A stretch of 64,000 nt of DNA from Fortiea contorta PCC 7126 (GCF_000332295.1 NZ_KB235930.1:186895-250894), one strand, 5' to 3'; counted from the first letter of the stretch, positions 34,899 to 43,801 are shown. The notes: generated by a model not told the origin, from the sequence alone. Numbers and translations: made by a program.

Positions 34899-35990
34899 GT
34901 GAATATTCCAAGTTCTATCTGGACATTACTGATTGGCATCGTGCTCACCCTGGCCAGCCTTTGGTACGGACAAAATCACGGTCTGTTGCCAACAGCAGCC
35001 ACAGATGAAGCCATCTTAGTAGATGGTCTATTCAACACGATGATGATCGTCTCTACAGGTATATTTTTACTTGTTGAAGGTATTTTGATTTACGCTGCTT
35101 TTAAATATCGTCGGCGTGCAGGTGACAATGAAGACGGGCCGCCTGTGGAAGGTAACGTGCCTCTAGAAATACTGTGGACAGCAATTCCCGCAGTGATTGT
35201 GCTCGGTATTTCTATCTACAGTTTTGAAGTTTATAACGATATCGGCGGCTTTGATCCCCATGCTATCCATGAAGCCCCGATTACTCAGGATATGTCATCG
35301 ATGCATATGCCAGGAGCAGCGATCGCTGCAACTCTCAGCGATGCACCCGCAATAGACGACAAACCGAACCTCAATCAAGAGAAATCTGATGCGGCGATGT
35401 CAGATCCAGCCACCGCAGCAGTCCGTAACGCTGACCAAATTCCTCAAAAGCAAGACGCCCCCGGCGCGGGTATTGTCGCACCCACTGTTGGCGCTAGCCC
35501 AGAAAACGCCGGCAAACCTCCAGAATTGGTCGTCAACGTCACCGGGTTACAATACGCCTGGATTTTCACCTATCCCGACAGCGGTATATCCACTGGTGAA
35601 CTACACATACCCATCGGGCGTGAGGTATTGGTGAACATGACCGCTAACGACGTCATCCATGCTTTTTGGGTGCCAGAGTTCCGGATGAAACAAGACGTAA
35701 TCCCCGGTAGACAAAGCCAACTTCGCTTCACACCCAAAACAGAGGGTGACTATGCTCTCATCTGCGCGGAACTTTGTGGCCCCTACCACGGCGCAATGAG
35801 AACCCAAGTTGTGGTGGAATCACAGCAAGCCTATGACAGTTGGGTACAAGAACAGCTAATGGCTAGCCGCGAAACCCTCAACCAAGCTGTTGCTCTCAAC
35901 CCAGCGGATTTATCTCCCCATGAGTTCCTCGCTCCTTACACCAAGGACATGGGAATTCAGCCAGAAATGTTACATCAAATCCACAAGTAG
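34899..35990 (+). CDS. coxB: Cytochrome c oxidase subunit II
   Basis: 363 residues from a GTG start (MNIPSSIWTLL). Two N-terminal membrane helices (about 5-22 and 45-68) are followed by ETIPAV-type sequence PLEILWTAIPAVIVLGISIYSFEVY and a cupredoxin domain outside the membrane. The CuA centre is complete: His in NDVIHAFWVPEF, and C289, C293, H297 and M300 in CAELCGPYHGAM. Between helix 2 and the cupredoxin core there is a long low-complexity insertion (about 120-205, rich in Ala, Asp, Pro and Met), not needed for the fold. As first gene of coxBAC it takes electrons from cytochrome c6 or plastocyanin for respiration. Confidence 0.95.
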   Translation: MNIPSSIWTLLIGIVLTLASLWYGQNHGLLPTAATDEAILVDGLFNTMMIVSTGIFLLVEGILIYAAFKYRRRAGDNEDGPPVEGNVPLEILWTAIPAVIVLGISIYSFEVYNDIGGFDPHAIHEAPITQDMSSMHMPGAAIAATLSDAPAIDDKPNLNQEKSDAAMSDPATAAVRNADQIPQKQDAPGAGIVAPTVGASPENAGKPPELVVNVTGLQYAWIFTYPDSGISTGELHIPIGREVLVNMTANDVIHAFWVPEFRMKQDVIPGRQSQLRFTPKTEGDYALICAELCGPYHGAMRTQVVVESQQAYDSWVQEQLMASRETLNQAVALNPADLSPHEFLAPYTKDMGIQPEMLHQIHK

Positions 35991-36039
35991 TCACCATAAC
36001 CCAGAGGCGACAGGGAACGGGCAATACAAAAAGATTAAT

Positions 36040-36076
36040 TGCCTCTTGTCTCTAGACCCTAGACCCTAGACCCTAA
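36040..36076 (+). repeat. Tandem TAGACCC 9-bp units before coxA
   Basis: CTCTAGACCCTAGACCCTAGACCC: three to four 9-bp TAGACCC-type steps end about 8 bp before the coxA ATG. They lie in the spacer between coxB and coxA. Confidence 0.75.
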
Positions 36077-36082
36077 ATTCTT

Positions 36083-37819
36083 ATGACACAAGCTCAAATA
36101 CAAGAAACCGCTAACTTTCCCGTCCTGGCTCCTGAACCAGGGGAAAGACACTGGCGAGATTTCTTTGGTTTTAGTACCGACCATAAGGTGATTGGGATTC
36201 AATACCTCGTCACTTCGTTTGTTTTCTACTGCATCGGCGGGGTGATGGCTGACTTGGTGCGTACAGAATTACGCACGCCGGATGTAGATTTTGTCACTCC
36301 AGAAGTTTACAACAGCTTGTTTACCTTGCACGCCACAATCATGATTTTCTTGTGGATTGTGCCGGCTGGTGCGGGATTTGCTAACTATCTAATTCCCCTG
36401 ATGATTGGGGCAAAAGATATGGCATTTCCACGACTAAACGCTGTAGCTTTTTGGATGATTCCCCCTGCAGGTTTGTTACTCATCGCTAGTTTAGTGGTGG
36501 GTGATGCACCAGATGCGGGTTGGACTTCCTACCCACCTTTGAGCTTGGTAACAGGTCAAGTGGGTGAGGAGATTTGGATTATGAGTCTCCTGCTTTTGGG
36601 TACGTCGTCGATTTTAGGGGCGATAAATTTCCTCGTCACCCTATTTAAGATGCGGACTCCGGGAATGGGAATCCATCAAATGCCTTTGTTTTGTTGGGCG
36701 ATGTTTGCCACTTCCTGCTTGGTGCTGGTATCAACACCAGTACTGGCTAGTGCGCTGATTTTATTGTCTTTTGACTTAATCGCCGGCACAACATTTTTTA
36801 ACCCGACTGGCGGTGGCGACCCTGTGGTGTACCAGCATATGTTTTGGTTCTATTCCCACCCAGCAGTCTACATCATGATTTTGCCCTTTTTCGGGGGCAT
36901 TTCCGAAATATTGCCAGTTCATGCCCGTAAACCAATTTTCGGATATAAAGCGATCGCTTATTCTTCCTTGGCGATTAGTTTCTTAGGGTTAATCGTCTGG
37001 GCACACCACATGTTCACCAGCGGTATCCCTGGTTGGTTGCGGATGTTCTTCATGATCACGACGATGATCATCGCCGTCCCCACTGGCATTAAAATTTTTA
37101 GTTGGTTGGCGACTATTTGGGGTGGCAAAATTCGCCTCAATACTCCCATGCTCTTTGCTATGGGCTTCTTGGGTACCTTCGTTATTGGTGGAATTAGCGG
37201 CGTGATGTTAGCTGCAGTTCCCTTTGATATCCACGTCCACGATACCTATTTTGTGGTAGCGCACCTCCACTACGTGCTGTTTGGCGGTAGCGTCCTGGGC
37301 ATTTTTGCCGCCATTTACCACTGGTTCCCAAAAATGACGGGACGGATGTTTAACGAATTTTGGGGCAAGGTGCACTTTACCTTGACAATTATCGGTTTGA
37401 ATATGGCCTTTTTACCCATGCACAAGCTGGGTTTAATGGGCATGAACCGCCGTGTAGCCCAATACGACCCCAAATTCACATTTTTGAATGAAATCTGCAC
37501 TTACGGCGCTTATATCCTCGCTGTTTCCACGCTGCCATTTATTGTCAACGCCATTTGGAGTTGGTTATATGGCCCCAAAGCAGGTAATAATCCTTGGAAT
37601 GGACTGACCTTAGAGTGGATGACTACCTCACCACCGGCGATCGAGAATTTTGCCAAGCTCCCGGTATTGGCTACGGGCCCTTATGACTACGGTTTGGAAA
37701 AAGCTAAACAAGGTGTACCCTTATCCGATCCCAATCCTCTGTTATCTGCTGGCCCCAATTCAGTCTTAAGAGCCGAACCAGACCCAGCGGTAGCGGCGAA
37801 TCCCGAAGACCGCAAATAA
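36083..37819 (+). CDS. coxA: Cytochrome c oxidase subunit I
   Basis: A 578-residue heme-copper oxidase catalytic subunit with 12 membrane helices. Ligands are in place: LHATIMIF (heme a His), FWFYSHPAVYIMILPFFG (CuB His and the cross-linked Tyr), WAHHMFTSG (two CuB His) and VHDTYFVVAHLHYVLFGG (heme a3 and heme a His). The K-channel and D-channel regions look like the A-family aa3 type. It lies 92 bp after coxB and 92 bp before coxC, so the three are one operon. The C-terminal 60 residues (GLEKAKQGVPLSDPNPLL...) are polar and extend past the last helix. Confidence 0.97.
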   Translation: MTQAQIQETANFPVLAPEPGERHWRDFFGFSTDHKVIGIQYLVTSFVFYCIGGVMADLVRTELRTPDVDFVTPEVYNSLFTLHATIMIFLWIVPAGAGFANYLIPLMIGAKDMAFPRLNAVAFWMIPPAGLLLIASLVVGDAPDAGWTSYPPLSLVTGQVGEEIWIMSLLLLGTSSILGAINFLVTLFKMRTPGMGIHQMPLFCWAMFATSCLVLVSTPVLASALILLSFDLIAGTTFFNPTGGGDPVVYQHMFWFYSHPAVYIMILPFFGGISEILPVHARKPIFGYKAIAYSSLAISFLGLIVWAHHMFTSGIPGWLRMFFMITTMIIAVPTGIKIFSWLATIWGGKIRLNTPMLFAMGFLGTFVIGGISGVMLAAVPFDIHVHDTYFVVAHLHYVLFGGSVLGIFAAIYHWFPKMTGRMFNEFWGKVHFTLTIIGLNMAFLPMHKLGLMGMNRRVAQYDPKFTFLNEICTYGAYILAVSTLPFIVNAIWSWLYGPKAGNNPWNGLTLEWMTTSPPAIENFAKLPVLATGPYDYGLEKAKQGVPLSDPNPLLSAGPNSVLRAEPDPAVAANPEDRK

Positions 37820-37824
37820 AAGCT

Positions 37825-37905
37825 AAAGTGTGAAGGCTGGAGTATCAAGTATTATTTTTCATCCTTCATACTTCAGACTTCATCCTTCATCCTTCATCCT
37901 TTAAA
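37825..37905 (+). repeat. CATCCTTCATACTTC-type repeats before coxC
   Basis: The spacer between coxA and coxC is largely CTTCATACTTCA/CATCCTTCATC words in tandem. The same family lies at 45069-45117 and, inverted, near 640-660 and 4750. Confidence 0.7.
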
Positions 37906-37911
37906 AGATTC

Positions 37912-38538
37912 ATGCAAAGTCAAATTATTGACCCAGCGAAAACGGAACTAAATCATCACCACGCGGCGGAAGTTGCAGGTGGTCATCATGAAGCCCATCC
38001 AGACCATCGCTTGTTTGGTCTATTTGTCTTCTTGATTGCAGAAGGAATGATTTTTATTGGCTTATTTGGAGCCTATCTGGCTTTCCGTTCCACATCACCT
38101 GTCTGGCCGCCAGAAGGAACACCAGAATTAGAATTATTGCTTCCTGGCGTTAACACTGTGAACCTAATTGCTAGCAGTTTTGTGATGCACAACGCGGATA
38201 CTGCTATCAAGAAGAATGATACACGCGGTGCTCAAATCTGGCTGGCAATTACTGCAGCTATGGGCGCAGTTTTCTTAGTAGGTCAAGTGTATGAGTATAC
38301 ACATTTAGAATTTGGTTTGACCACTAATTTATTTGCCAGTGCATTTTACGTCTTGACTGGTTTTCACGGGTTACACGTGACAATTGGTGTTTTAGCGATC
38401 GCAGCTGTATTATGGCGATCGCGCACCAAGGATCACTACAACAGTAAAAATCATTTCGGGATTGAAGCTGCCGAAATTTACTGGCACTTTGTAGACGTGA
38501 TTTGGATTATACTTTTTGGGTTGTTATACCTGCTTTAA
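37912..38538 (+). CDS. coxC: Cytochrome c oxidase subunit III
   Basis: 208 residues with five membrane helices, as usual for short bacterial subunit III. The N-terminus is His-rich (NHHHAAEVAGGHHEAHPDHRLFG). Family marks are AEGMIFIGLFGAYLAFR, FVMHNADTAIKKND, YEYTHLEFGLTTNLFASAFYVLTGFHGLHVTIGV and EAAEIYWHFVDVIWIILFGLLYLL. It stabilises subunit I and proton uptake. It is the last gene of coxBAC, followed 33 bp later by a strong terminator. Confidence 0.96.
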   Translation: MQSQIIDPAKTELNHHHAAEVAGGHHEAHPDHRLFGLFVFLIAEGMIFIGLFGAYLAFRSTSPVWPPEGTPELELLLPGVNTVNLIASSFVMHNADTAIKKNDTRGAQIWLAITAAMGAVFLVGQVYEYTHLEFGLTTNLFASAFYVLTGFHGLHVTIGVLAIAAVLWRSRTKDHYNSKNHFGIEAAEIYWHFVDVIWIILFGLLYLL

Positions 38539-38570
38539 GTATTAATTAATCACTGTAATTAAATAACTCT

Positions 38571-38596
38571 AAAAGCCCCTGATTGGGGTTTTTTTA
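38571..38596 (+). terminator. Rho-independent terminator after coxC
   Basis: AAAAGCCCC-TGATT-GGGGTTTTTTTAT: with A-T pairs added, a compact stem followed by seven T, 33 bp past the coxC stop. Confidence 0.9.
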
Positions 38597-38630
38597 TAAC
38601 CAGATTGTGTCGGGTGATTAAAAAACGTAC

Positions 38631-38876
38631 TTACAGGTTATTAACGATATCTCTGGGAAAATTACCCCACATTTCTTGACGCGCTTGAGTAATATCTTGC
38701 TCAGAAATATCTACTGCTAAATCAGCACATAACCCTCGAATGCTACGTAACGGAATTTTAGGAGTATTTTTTTGATACAAAAATTCAGCAAAATTTAATA
38801 ACTCTTGTTGTTTATCTACAGGTAGTTGACGCAATTTTTCTAATACTGCTTGCTCAATATTCAACGGCTGCCGCAT
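38631..38876 (-). CDS. DUF2281-type antitoxin-like protein
   Basis: 81 residues. IEQAVLEKLRQLPVDKQQELLNFAEFLYQK (about 7-36) is the short helical DUF2281 motif common to small proteins paired with PIN or other toxins. The C-terminal half (RSIRGLCADLAVDISEQDITQARQEMWGNFPRD) resembles antitoxin tails that end in E-x-R-x-E-M-W. No toxin frame lies on either side: downstream is the cox terminator and upstream a repeat, so it appears to be an orphan antitoxin, either a relic or acting on a partner elsewhere. It starts with ATG (MRQPLNIEQ). Confidence 0.75.
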   Translation of the reverse strand: MRQPLNIEQAVLEKLRQLPVDKQQELLNFAEFLYQKNTPKIPLRSIRGLCADLAVDISEQDITQARQEMWGNFPRDIVNNL

Positions 38877-38939
38877 AAATTTTATTTCCTGGACAACTGC
38901 CTAAATTATAAATGTACTACTTAGTTGTGATGAAGTTAA

Positions 38940-38993
38940 GGGGTGGTGGGGTGGTGGGGAGGTAGGGAGATGGGGTGGTGGGGTGATGGGGAG
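38940..38993. repeat. GGGGTGGT / GGGGTGAT octamer cluster
   Basis: About six 8-mers (GGGGTGGTGGGGTGGTGGGG and variants) touching the stop of the four-helix-bundle gene. Same family as the other clusters, here G-rich on the plus strand. Confidence 0.85.
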
Positions 38994-39401
38994 TTAGTGT
39001 TTGTTGAGTTTAATGACCCATGTGGAGGAGTTGGCGATCAGGTTGACTAGTTTACCGAGAATTTGGTTAGATGTTTTGTAGAGCGATCGCCCCACTTCAA
39101 TATCCAGATAATTACATTTAACGGCAAATTCTATCCAAATTTGAGTTTCTGCTGCTTCTGCTTCTGAGTCACTCAGTTTCGCAACAAAAGCCGCTTCATA
39201 ACGCCGCTTGCGCCAAGCCTCCGCCAAATTAGCACATATAGAACGAGACGAACGACGAATCTGATCAGTTAAAGAATATTTCTCCTCCACAGGAAATCTT
39301 TTCGACCACTCAAAAATTTGCATAGCCGCATCGAAAGCCATTTGATAAACTTCTAAATCTCTATGGCTCTTAATCCCACCTTTCCTCACACTAGACATCA
39401 C
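38994..39401 (-). CDS. Four-helix-bundle (IVS / S23-like, bAvd-like) protein
   Basis: 135 residues. The family signature is clear: KSHRDLEVYQMAFDAAMQIFEWSKRFPVEEKYSLTDQIRRSSRSICANLAEAWRKRR (about 10-65), then AAFVAKLSDSEAEAAETQIWIEFAVKCNYL. Members occur as intervening-sequence proteins in 23S rRNA and as accessory bAvd proteins of diversity-generating retroelements. Here no reverse transcriptase, template repeat or rRNA gene is in view, so it is a free-standing copy of unknown role. It is bracketed by octamer repeats on both sides, which suggests that it sits in a plastic segment between the cox and pil clusters. Confidence 0.85.
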   Translation of the reverse strand: MMSSVRKGGIKSHRDLEVYQMAFDAAMQIFEWSKRFPVEEKYSLTDQIRRSSRSICANLAEAWRKRRYEAAFVAKLSDSEAEAAETQIWIEFAVKCNYLDIEVGRSLYKTSNQILGKLVNLIANSSTWVIKLNKH

Positions 39402-39442
39402 CTTATATCTCCCTAAACTTCAAAATTTCCTCACCTTTCATC

Positions 39443-39600
39443 CACCCCCCATCACCCCATCACCCCATCACCCCATACTTCGGCTCCGCTCAGTACAAGT
39501 CACCCCATCACCCCACCACCCCACCACCCCATACTTCGGCTCCGCTCAGTACAAGTCACCCCATCACCCCATCACCCCACCACCCCATCACCCCATCAAA
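39443..39600. repeat. CCCCATCA octamers with two ACTTCGGCTCCGCTCAGT inserts
   Basis: Runs of CCCCATCA and CCCCACCA octamers are broken twice by an identical 33-bp unit (39475-39507 and 39531-39563) with core ACTTCGGCTCCGCTCAGT followed by ACAAGTCACCCCA. The array ends at the pilQ stop (39601). A third copy of the unit is at 42202-42234. Confidence 0.9.
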
Positions 39601-42018
39601 CTAATTACCGGGCGCCTTAAACCCACGGCGTTCGAGAATTTGCCGCACTTCTGGGCTAGGGTTGTAGTTATAACCGTAAGAGGAGCGCTCGGAGTCATCC
39701 ATAATTTGAGGCGTGAGCAACACAATCACCTCTCTGCGTTCATTTTCTCTATTTGTCTTTCTAAACAGCGAACCAAGGAGAGGAATATCACCCAAGATGG
39801 GAATTTTGGAGACACTTGTGCGGTCTGAATCTTGAATAATACCTGAAAGAATTAGTGTCTGACCATCTCTGAGACGAATTAAACCGGATTGAAGACTTCT
39901 TGCTGCTAAAAGAGTAATCGCCCCATCTGAAGTTGGCGCTGAACCACCAGGTGCAGATACAGTAGGTGCAACAGACAAGGATACAAATCCATTGTCATCT
40001 ATTCTTTCAATCTTAACTCTAACAGTTAGACCCGCATCCTTAATAATAGGTCTTCTATTAGAAGAAGATTGTGAATTTAGCCCTGTTGATGAACTTTGCG
40101 CTGAAGTTTCAAAACCTCCAAATACTTCCGTAGTCAGTTTAACAAGAGCCTCCTGTCCTTCTTGCACTGTCAAAGTCGGGTCAGTCAAAATCTTGGCATT
40201 ACCATTTGTAACCTGAGCTTGTAGGCTAGCAAGAAGACGTTTGGGAAACTGGTAGAGTGAAGGTAAGCTGGATGTAGCTGTTGCACGAGTGCCTGGGGCA
40301 TAAGTACTAGTTTGTCTTCCTGTTACAGGGTCGGTAGTAATTGTTACTGTATCGGGTGTTCCTGGTGTGAAATTTGAAAGACCAGGGACAGTTGGATTGC
40401 TACTTGCTGGAGAAATAGATTGAAGGAAGGTCGCATCACCTGGAATCTCTTGCACGACTCGACCATTTTGTATCACTCTTAAACCTGAACCTCCATTTGG
40501 CACGGTAAATGTACCATTTTCGTTCAAGAGAGGAGTTCCTGTAATTGGGTTTGTAATCACCGGTGTCTGAGTGATACTGTTTGCCACTTCACCACTATTC
40601 GCTGGTCTAGAACCACCAAAATTTAGAGTGGCTGCGCCACCATCATTGCTAAAAAAGTTATTACCAAGCCCAAAGGAAAAGCTACTGTTATAATATTGAG
40701 TCCCTAACAAGTTAACATCAATAATCTTGACGTTAATTGCCACTTGACGACGCCGGACATCAAGTTGAGTTAGTTGAGCTACTGCAATATTAAGTAGTTG
40801 AGGAGAGCCAACTAAAGTTACAGAATTAGTGCGCTCGTCTCCTAATACCTGCAAACCTCTCAGTAACGGGTTAGAGTCTTTAAAATCAACTCGTTGAGTT
40901 TCCACTCTAGTTTCTGTAGTTGTCTGCGTTTGGGTGACTGCAGCGTTAGCCGCACCACCTACAGGTACAGCATTTACACTCGTAACAAGTCTTTCTCTGC
41001 TAATAGCACTTTCTGCGCCTAACCCGACCAAAAAGTTTAAAGCGACTCCCACTGTCACCTGATTCAGTCGCAGACTACGCATCACCGTATCACGGGTAGA
41101 ATTAGGTAGCTTCGGCCCCACAAAAATCGTGCGATTGCTGCGGTTAGCCTCCAAACCACTCAAGCGCAAGACATAGTTAAACACATCTTGCACAGGTTCA
41201 TTTTGGATATCGAGGGAGATGGTTTGAGATACTCCTGCTGCATCTTTTCCACCTCCTTGCTCGCTACCTATATAAGCCAAGTTCAGATTCGCCGCACGGG
41301 CTAGTAATGATAAAACCTCCCGCACTGGTGCATCTCGCAACACTAAACGTGGTACTCGTTCCTGAGTTCCTAAATCAATGGTGCTGGGAGATGCATCTGT
41401 ATTGGAAGTGGCGATATCTCCTACTGGTGGGGCGACCGCTCTAGGTAGGAAAGGCGGTGCTTGGTTGACGGGTTGACCAGGACCTGCGGGTTGTGCGGGT
41501 TTACCGTCAATTGTGACTACTGGGTTAGGGACGAGTACATCGGGTTTATTACTGGGCGCAGCTGGTGTGGGTGCGGTGGCTCCCGCTGGGGGTGCGGAAG
41601 CTGCAGTACCTGCAGAAGGGGTGAAGGCGAGGCTAATGCTGTCTTGCTTGCGGTCTGCGGGCTGACTGTTGGGGGCGTTGTTGCTTCCAGTTACCACCAC
41701 CCGGATGCTATTGGCGTCTAGTTGCAGAATCTCAACTGAAGCAATTCCTGGTGCGGGGTTATCTTGGCGAAAACTATTGCCTTGTGGTAAACGTAGTTGA
41801 GTATTAATAATATCTGCAACTGAGGATTTGCCTCTTTTAGTCGTGAAAATTTGCGGGCGACTACCTGCAGAAGTTTTTAAGTTAACGCTAATTCCGCCAT
41901 TGACAGGGTTTAGCTTCACTTCCGTAATTTGAGTAATCTGGGCCCAAGCTGGCTGGGCTGCTAAAAACACAAAAGCGGTAGTGCCGAATATTAAACTGTT
42001 ACCGTGAAGTTGTTTCAC
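39601..42018 (-). CDS. pilQ: Type IV pilus secretin
   Basis: 805 residues. Signal peptide at 1-26 (LIFGTTAFVFLAAQPAWA). An AMIN domain (about 28-135) binds peptidoglycan. After a Pro/Ala linker come the STN/N0 domain (RLVLRDAPVREVLSLLARAANLNLAYIG, about 222-300), an N1 domain, a Gly/Asn/Ser-rich insertion (about 445-565), and the secretin channel (about 580-785) with LLASLQAQVTNGNAKILTDPTLTVQEGQEALVKLTTEVFGG, VKIERIDDNGFVSLSVAPTVSAP and RLRDGQTLILSGIIQDSDRTSVSKIPILGDIPLLGSLFR. It forms the outer-membrane exit pore for pilus fibres. It is last in pilMNO-Q, separated from pilO by 250 bp of repeats. Confidence 0.95.
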   Translation of the reverse strand: MKQLHGNSLIFGTTAFVFLAAQPAWAQITQITEVKLNPVNGGISVNLKTSAGSRPQIFTTKRGKSSVADIINTQLRLPQGNSFRQDNPAPGIASVEILQLDANSIRVVVTGSNNAPNSQPADRKQDSISLAFTPSAGTAASAPPAGATAPTPAAPSNKPDVLVPNPVVTIDGKPAQPAGPGQPVNQAPPFLPRAVAPPVGDIATSNTDASPSTIDLGTQERVPRLVLRDAPVREVLSLLARAANLNLAYIGSEQGGGKDAAGVSQTISLDIQNEPVQDVFNYVLRLSGLEANRSNRTIFVGPKLPNSTRDTVMRSLRLNQVTVGVALNFLVGLGAESAISRERLVTSVNAVPVGGAANAAVTQTQTTTETRVETQRVDFKDSNPLLRGLQVLGDERTNSVTLVGSPQLLNIAVAQLTQLDVRRRQVAINVKIIDVNLLGTQYYNSSFSFGLGNNFFSNDGGAATLNFGGSRPANSGEVANSITQTPVITNPITGTPLLNENGTFTVPNGGSGLRVIQNGRVVQEIPGDATFLQSISPASSNPTVPGLSNFTPGTPDTVTITTDPVTGRQTSTYAPGTRATATSSLPSLYQFPKRLLASLQAQVTNGNAKILTDPTLTVQEGQEALVKLTTEVFGGFETSAQSSSTGLNSQSSSNRRPIIKDAGLTVRVKIERIDDNGFVSLSVAPTVSAPGGSAPTSDGAITLLAARSLQSGLIRLRDGQTLILSGIIQDSDRTSVSKIPILGDIPLLGSLFRKTNRENERREVIVLLTPQIMDDSERSSYGYNYNPSPEVRQILERRGFKAPGN

Positions 42019-42104
42019 AGTTAATTCCTCACCTGATAAATTCTTGTTGACAAAATAACTTTTTCTACTGGTTTGAGCATCTTATTCATACCCGACAGGC
42101 GATA

Positions 42105-42240
42105 GTACTCCCCACCTCCCCATCACCCCACCTCCCCATCCCCCCATCACCCCATCCCCCCATCACCCCATCCCCCCATCACCCCATCACCCCATCACCC
42201 CATACTTCGGCTCCGCTCAGTACAAGTCACCCCACCACCT
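42105..42240. repeat. CCCCATCA / CCCCATCC octamers plus third 33-bp unit
   Basis: Octamer array between pilQ and pilO. It contains the third exact copy of the 33-bp unit (42202-42234, core ACTTCGGCTCCGCTCAGT). It breaks an otherwise tight operon. Confidence 0.9.
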
Positions 42241-42268
42241 TCAACGCACACACTACATGCTGAATAGA

Positions 42269-43033
42269 TTATTTTTTGGGAATTGCTTGTTTAGCTGCTG
42301 CGGCTATTTCTTCTGGATTAAGGGGCATTAATGCTTGCAATTGGAAGGTTGTATTAATCATTTGTGGTTTATTTCGCCGCACTGTTTTATCTGATAAATC
42401 AATCGGCTCTGGTGGCGCTAATTTTGATTGATAATCTTTAAAGATCAACAATGGTTGCAAGCGTTCAATATTCCGAATAATAGATTGTGTTTGTTCATAA
42501 GTACCGACAATTTCAATATTGATCACGCTACGTTTTAGTTTGCCATCTACTTGTGTTCCCAAGCTGCCATCGGTAATCGGTTCTGATTTTTGGGTGACTG
42601 GGACAAATTTCTGCAGTTTGGCTCTAACAAGATTGTTTGGTGTGAGCACATTCCCAGATTCTACTAGTCGGTTGATGTCGAGCAAGATTGTGTCTAGGGT
42701 TTTTTCGTTAGAAAATAAAGCTAACACCTGGATCCGTTGCTGTTTGGCTTGAGCGAGTTCGTTTTTTACTTTGTCAATTTCTCTAATACTGGCGTTTTTT
42801 TGGTCAATTTGTGCTTGCAATTCGTTAACTTTTGTTTGTTGTTGCTGAAAGGTTTCCCAAGCTGGCATTACCATATTTAGTAATATGTATAATCCTCCAC
42901 CCAGTCCTAAAACTGCAACTAAAATGCCGATAACTGGCGGTGTGAAACTAATACCAAAAACCACAGGAGCAGCGGGGGTATTTAGCTCATCTCCACTTTG
43001 GTCTGCAAAATTCAAATCATCACTCAGCGTCAT
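42269..43033 (-). CDS. pilO: Type IV pilus alignment protein PilO
   Basis: 254 residues. One membrane helix at about 31-55 (VIGILVAVLGLGGGLYILLNMVM), then a coiled coil (about 60-105, QQQQTKVNELQAQIDQKNASIREIDKVKNELAQAKQQ), then a ferredoxin-like core with LDTILLDINRLVESGNVLTPNNLV and VINIEIVGTYEQTQSIIRNIERLQPLLIFKDYQS, the PilO signature. It pairs with PilN in the periplasm. The start overlaps the end of pilN by four bases (ATGA), so the two are translationally coupled. Confidence 0.92.
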   Translation of the reverse strand: MTLSDDLNFADQSGDELNTPAAPVVFGISFTPPVIGILVAVLGLGGGLYILLNMVMPAWETFQQQQTKVNELQAQIDQKNASIREIDKVKNELAQAKQQRIQVLALFSNEKTLDTILLDINRLVESGNVLTPNNLVRAKLQKFVPVTQKSEPITDGSLGTQVDGKLKRSVINIEIVGTYEQTQSIIRNIERLQPLLIFKDYQSKLAPPEPIDLSDKTVRRNKPQMINTTFQLQALMPLNPEEIAAAAKQAIPKK

Positions 43034-43797
43034 TTGGAAATGACTCCTGTTTGTTGTATGCTACGAATTCGTGTTACTAATCCCACTGTGCCTTTTTGTT
43101 CTAGCTCCCGGATTAAATCAGAGGCGGGAATGTCGCTCAAACTGGCTTGAATTGTGTATTTAACTACTTGTGGTGGGGGAATTGATGCATTAGTGTTGTT
43201 GCTATTAGGTGGTAGTGGTGCATTCACTAACTCTGCTGTGATAATTCTGCTGTCTGTAGACTTCAAGAATCGAGATTGTTGCAGAGTCAAGAGGAAATCA
43301 TTCACATCATTAAAAGAGCGAGCCAAACCGCTGATTTCTATACCACCGGCGGGGTTGGGTGAGGGCTGACCTTTGTCTGCAGTTATGGGTGGGGTTTGCT
43401 TAATTGTTTCGATTTGTACTGATGCGGGAATGCGATCGCGCAAATCTTGTAACATAGCTGACCAAGGACGAATTTGATCAAAAACCGTGACTAAAGCTTG
43501 GGTTTCTGTTTTTACTTGCTTGGTTTCTTGACGAATTCTCTTGATATTGCCGATTGCTGTATCTAATCTCTTGTTCTCTTGGTCGAGTTGTGCTGTTTTT
43601 TGCTCCAATTCCAGATTTTTTGCCTGTAACAACCACCACCCACCACTGACCAAACCAGGGAAAATTACTCCCAGAGCCACTCCTAAATATATCGGTGTTA
43701 AATTCCCCACTGGAAGCCGAATTTTTATGCCGTTTTTATCCTTCGGCTGTTGATTTTGGGGACGGTCTTTGAGGAAATTAATATCTAAACTGTACAT
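43030..43797 (-). CDS. pilN: Type IV pilus assembly protein PilN
   Basis: 255 residues. The N-terminal YSLDINFLKDRP is the PilM-binding motif (usual form INLLP/INFL). A membrane helix is at about 32-53 (PIYLGVALGVIFPGLVSGGWWLL), a coiled coil at about 58-90, and the PilN core has LVTVFDQIRPWSAMLQDLRDRIPASVQIETI and GGIEISGLARSFNDVNDFLLTLQQSRFL. It anchors the cytoplasmic PilM ring to the periplasmic PilO. It lies 4 bp after pilM. Confidence 0.93.
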   Translation of the reverse strand: MYSLDINFLKDRPQNQQPKDKNGIKIRLPVGNLTPIYLGVALGVIFPGLVSGGWWLLQAKNLELEQKTAQLDQENKRLDTAIGNIKRIRQETKQVKTETQALVTVFDQIRPWSAMLQDLRDRIPASVQIETIKQTPPITADKGQPSPNPAGGIEISGLARSFNDVNDFLLTLQQSRFLKSTDSRIITAELVNAPLPPNSNNTNASIPPPQVVKYTIQASLSDIPASDLIRELEQKGTVGLVTRIRSIQQTGVISK

Positions 43798-43801
43798 GTT
43801 C

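Noticed and set aside
38994-39401. Diversity-generating retroelement around the bAvd-like gene
   Set aside because: No reverse transcriptase and no template/variable repeat pair with A-to-N changes could be seen nearby.
39443-39600. Possible CRISPR array
   Set aside because: Units are 8 bp in direct contact, with no unique spacers; the 33-bp units are too few, unevenly spaced, and there are no cas genes.
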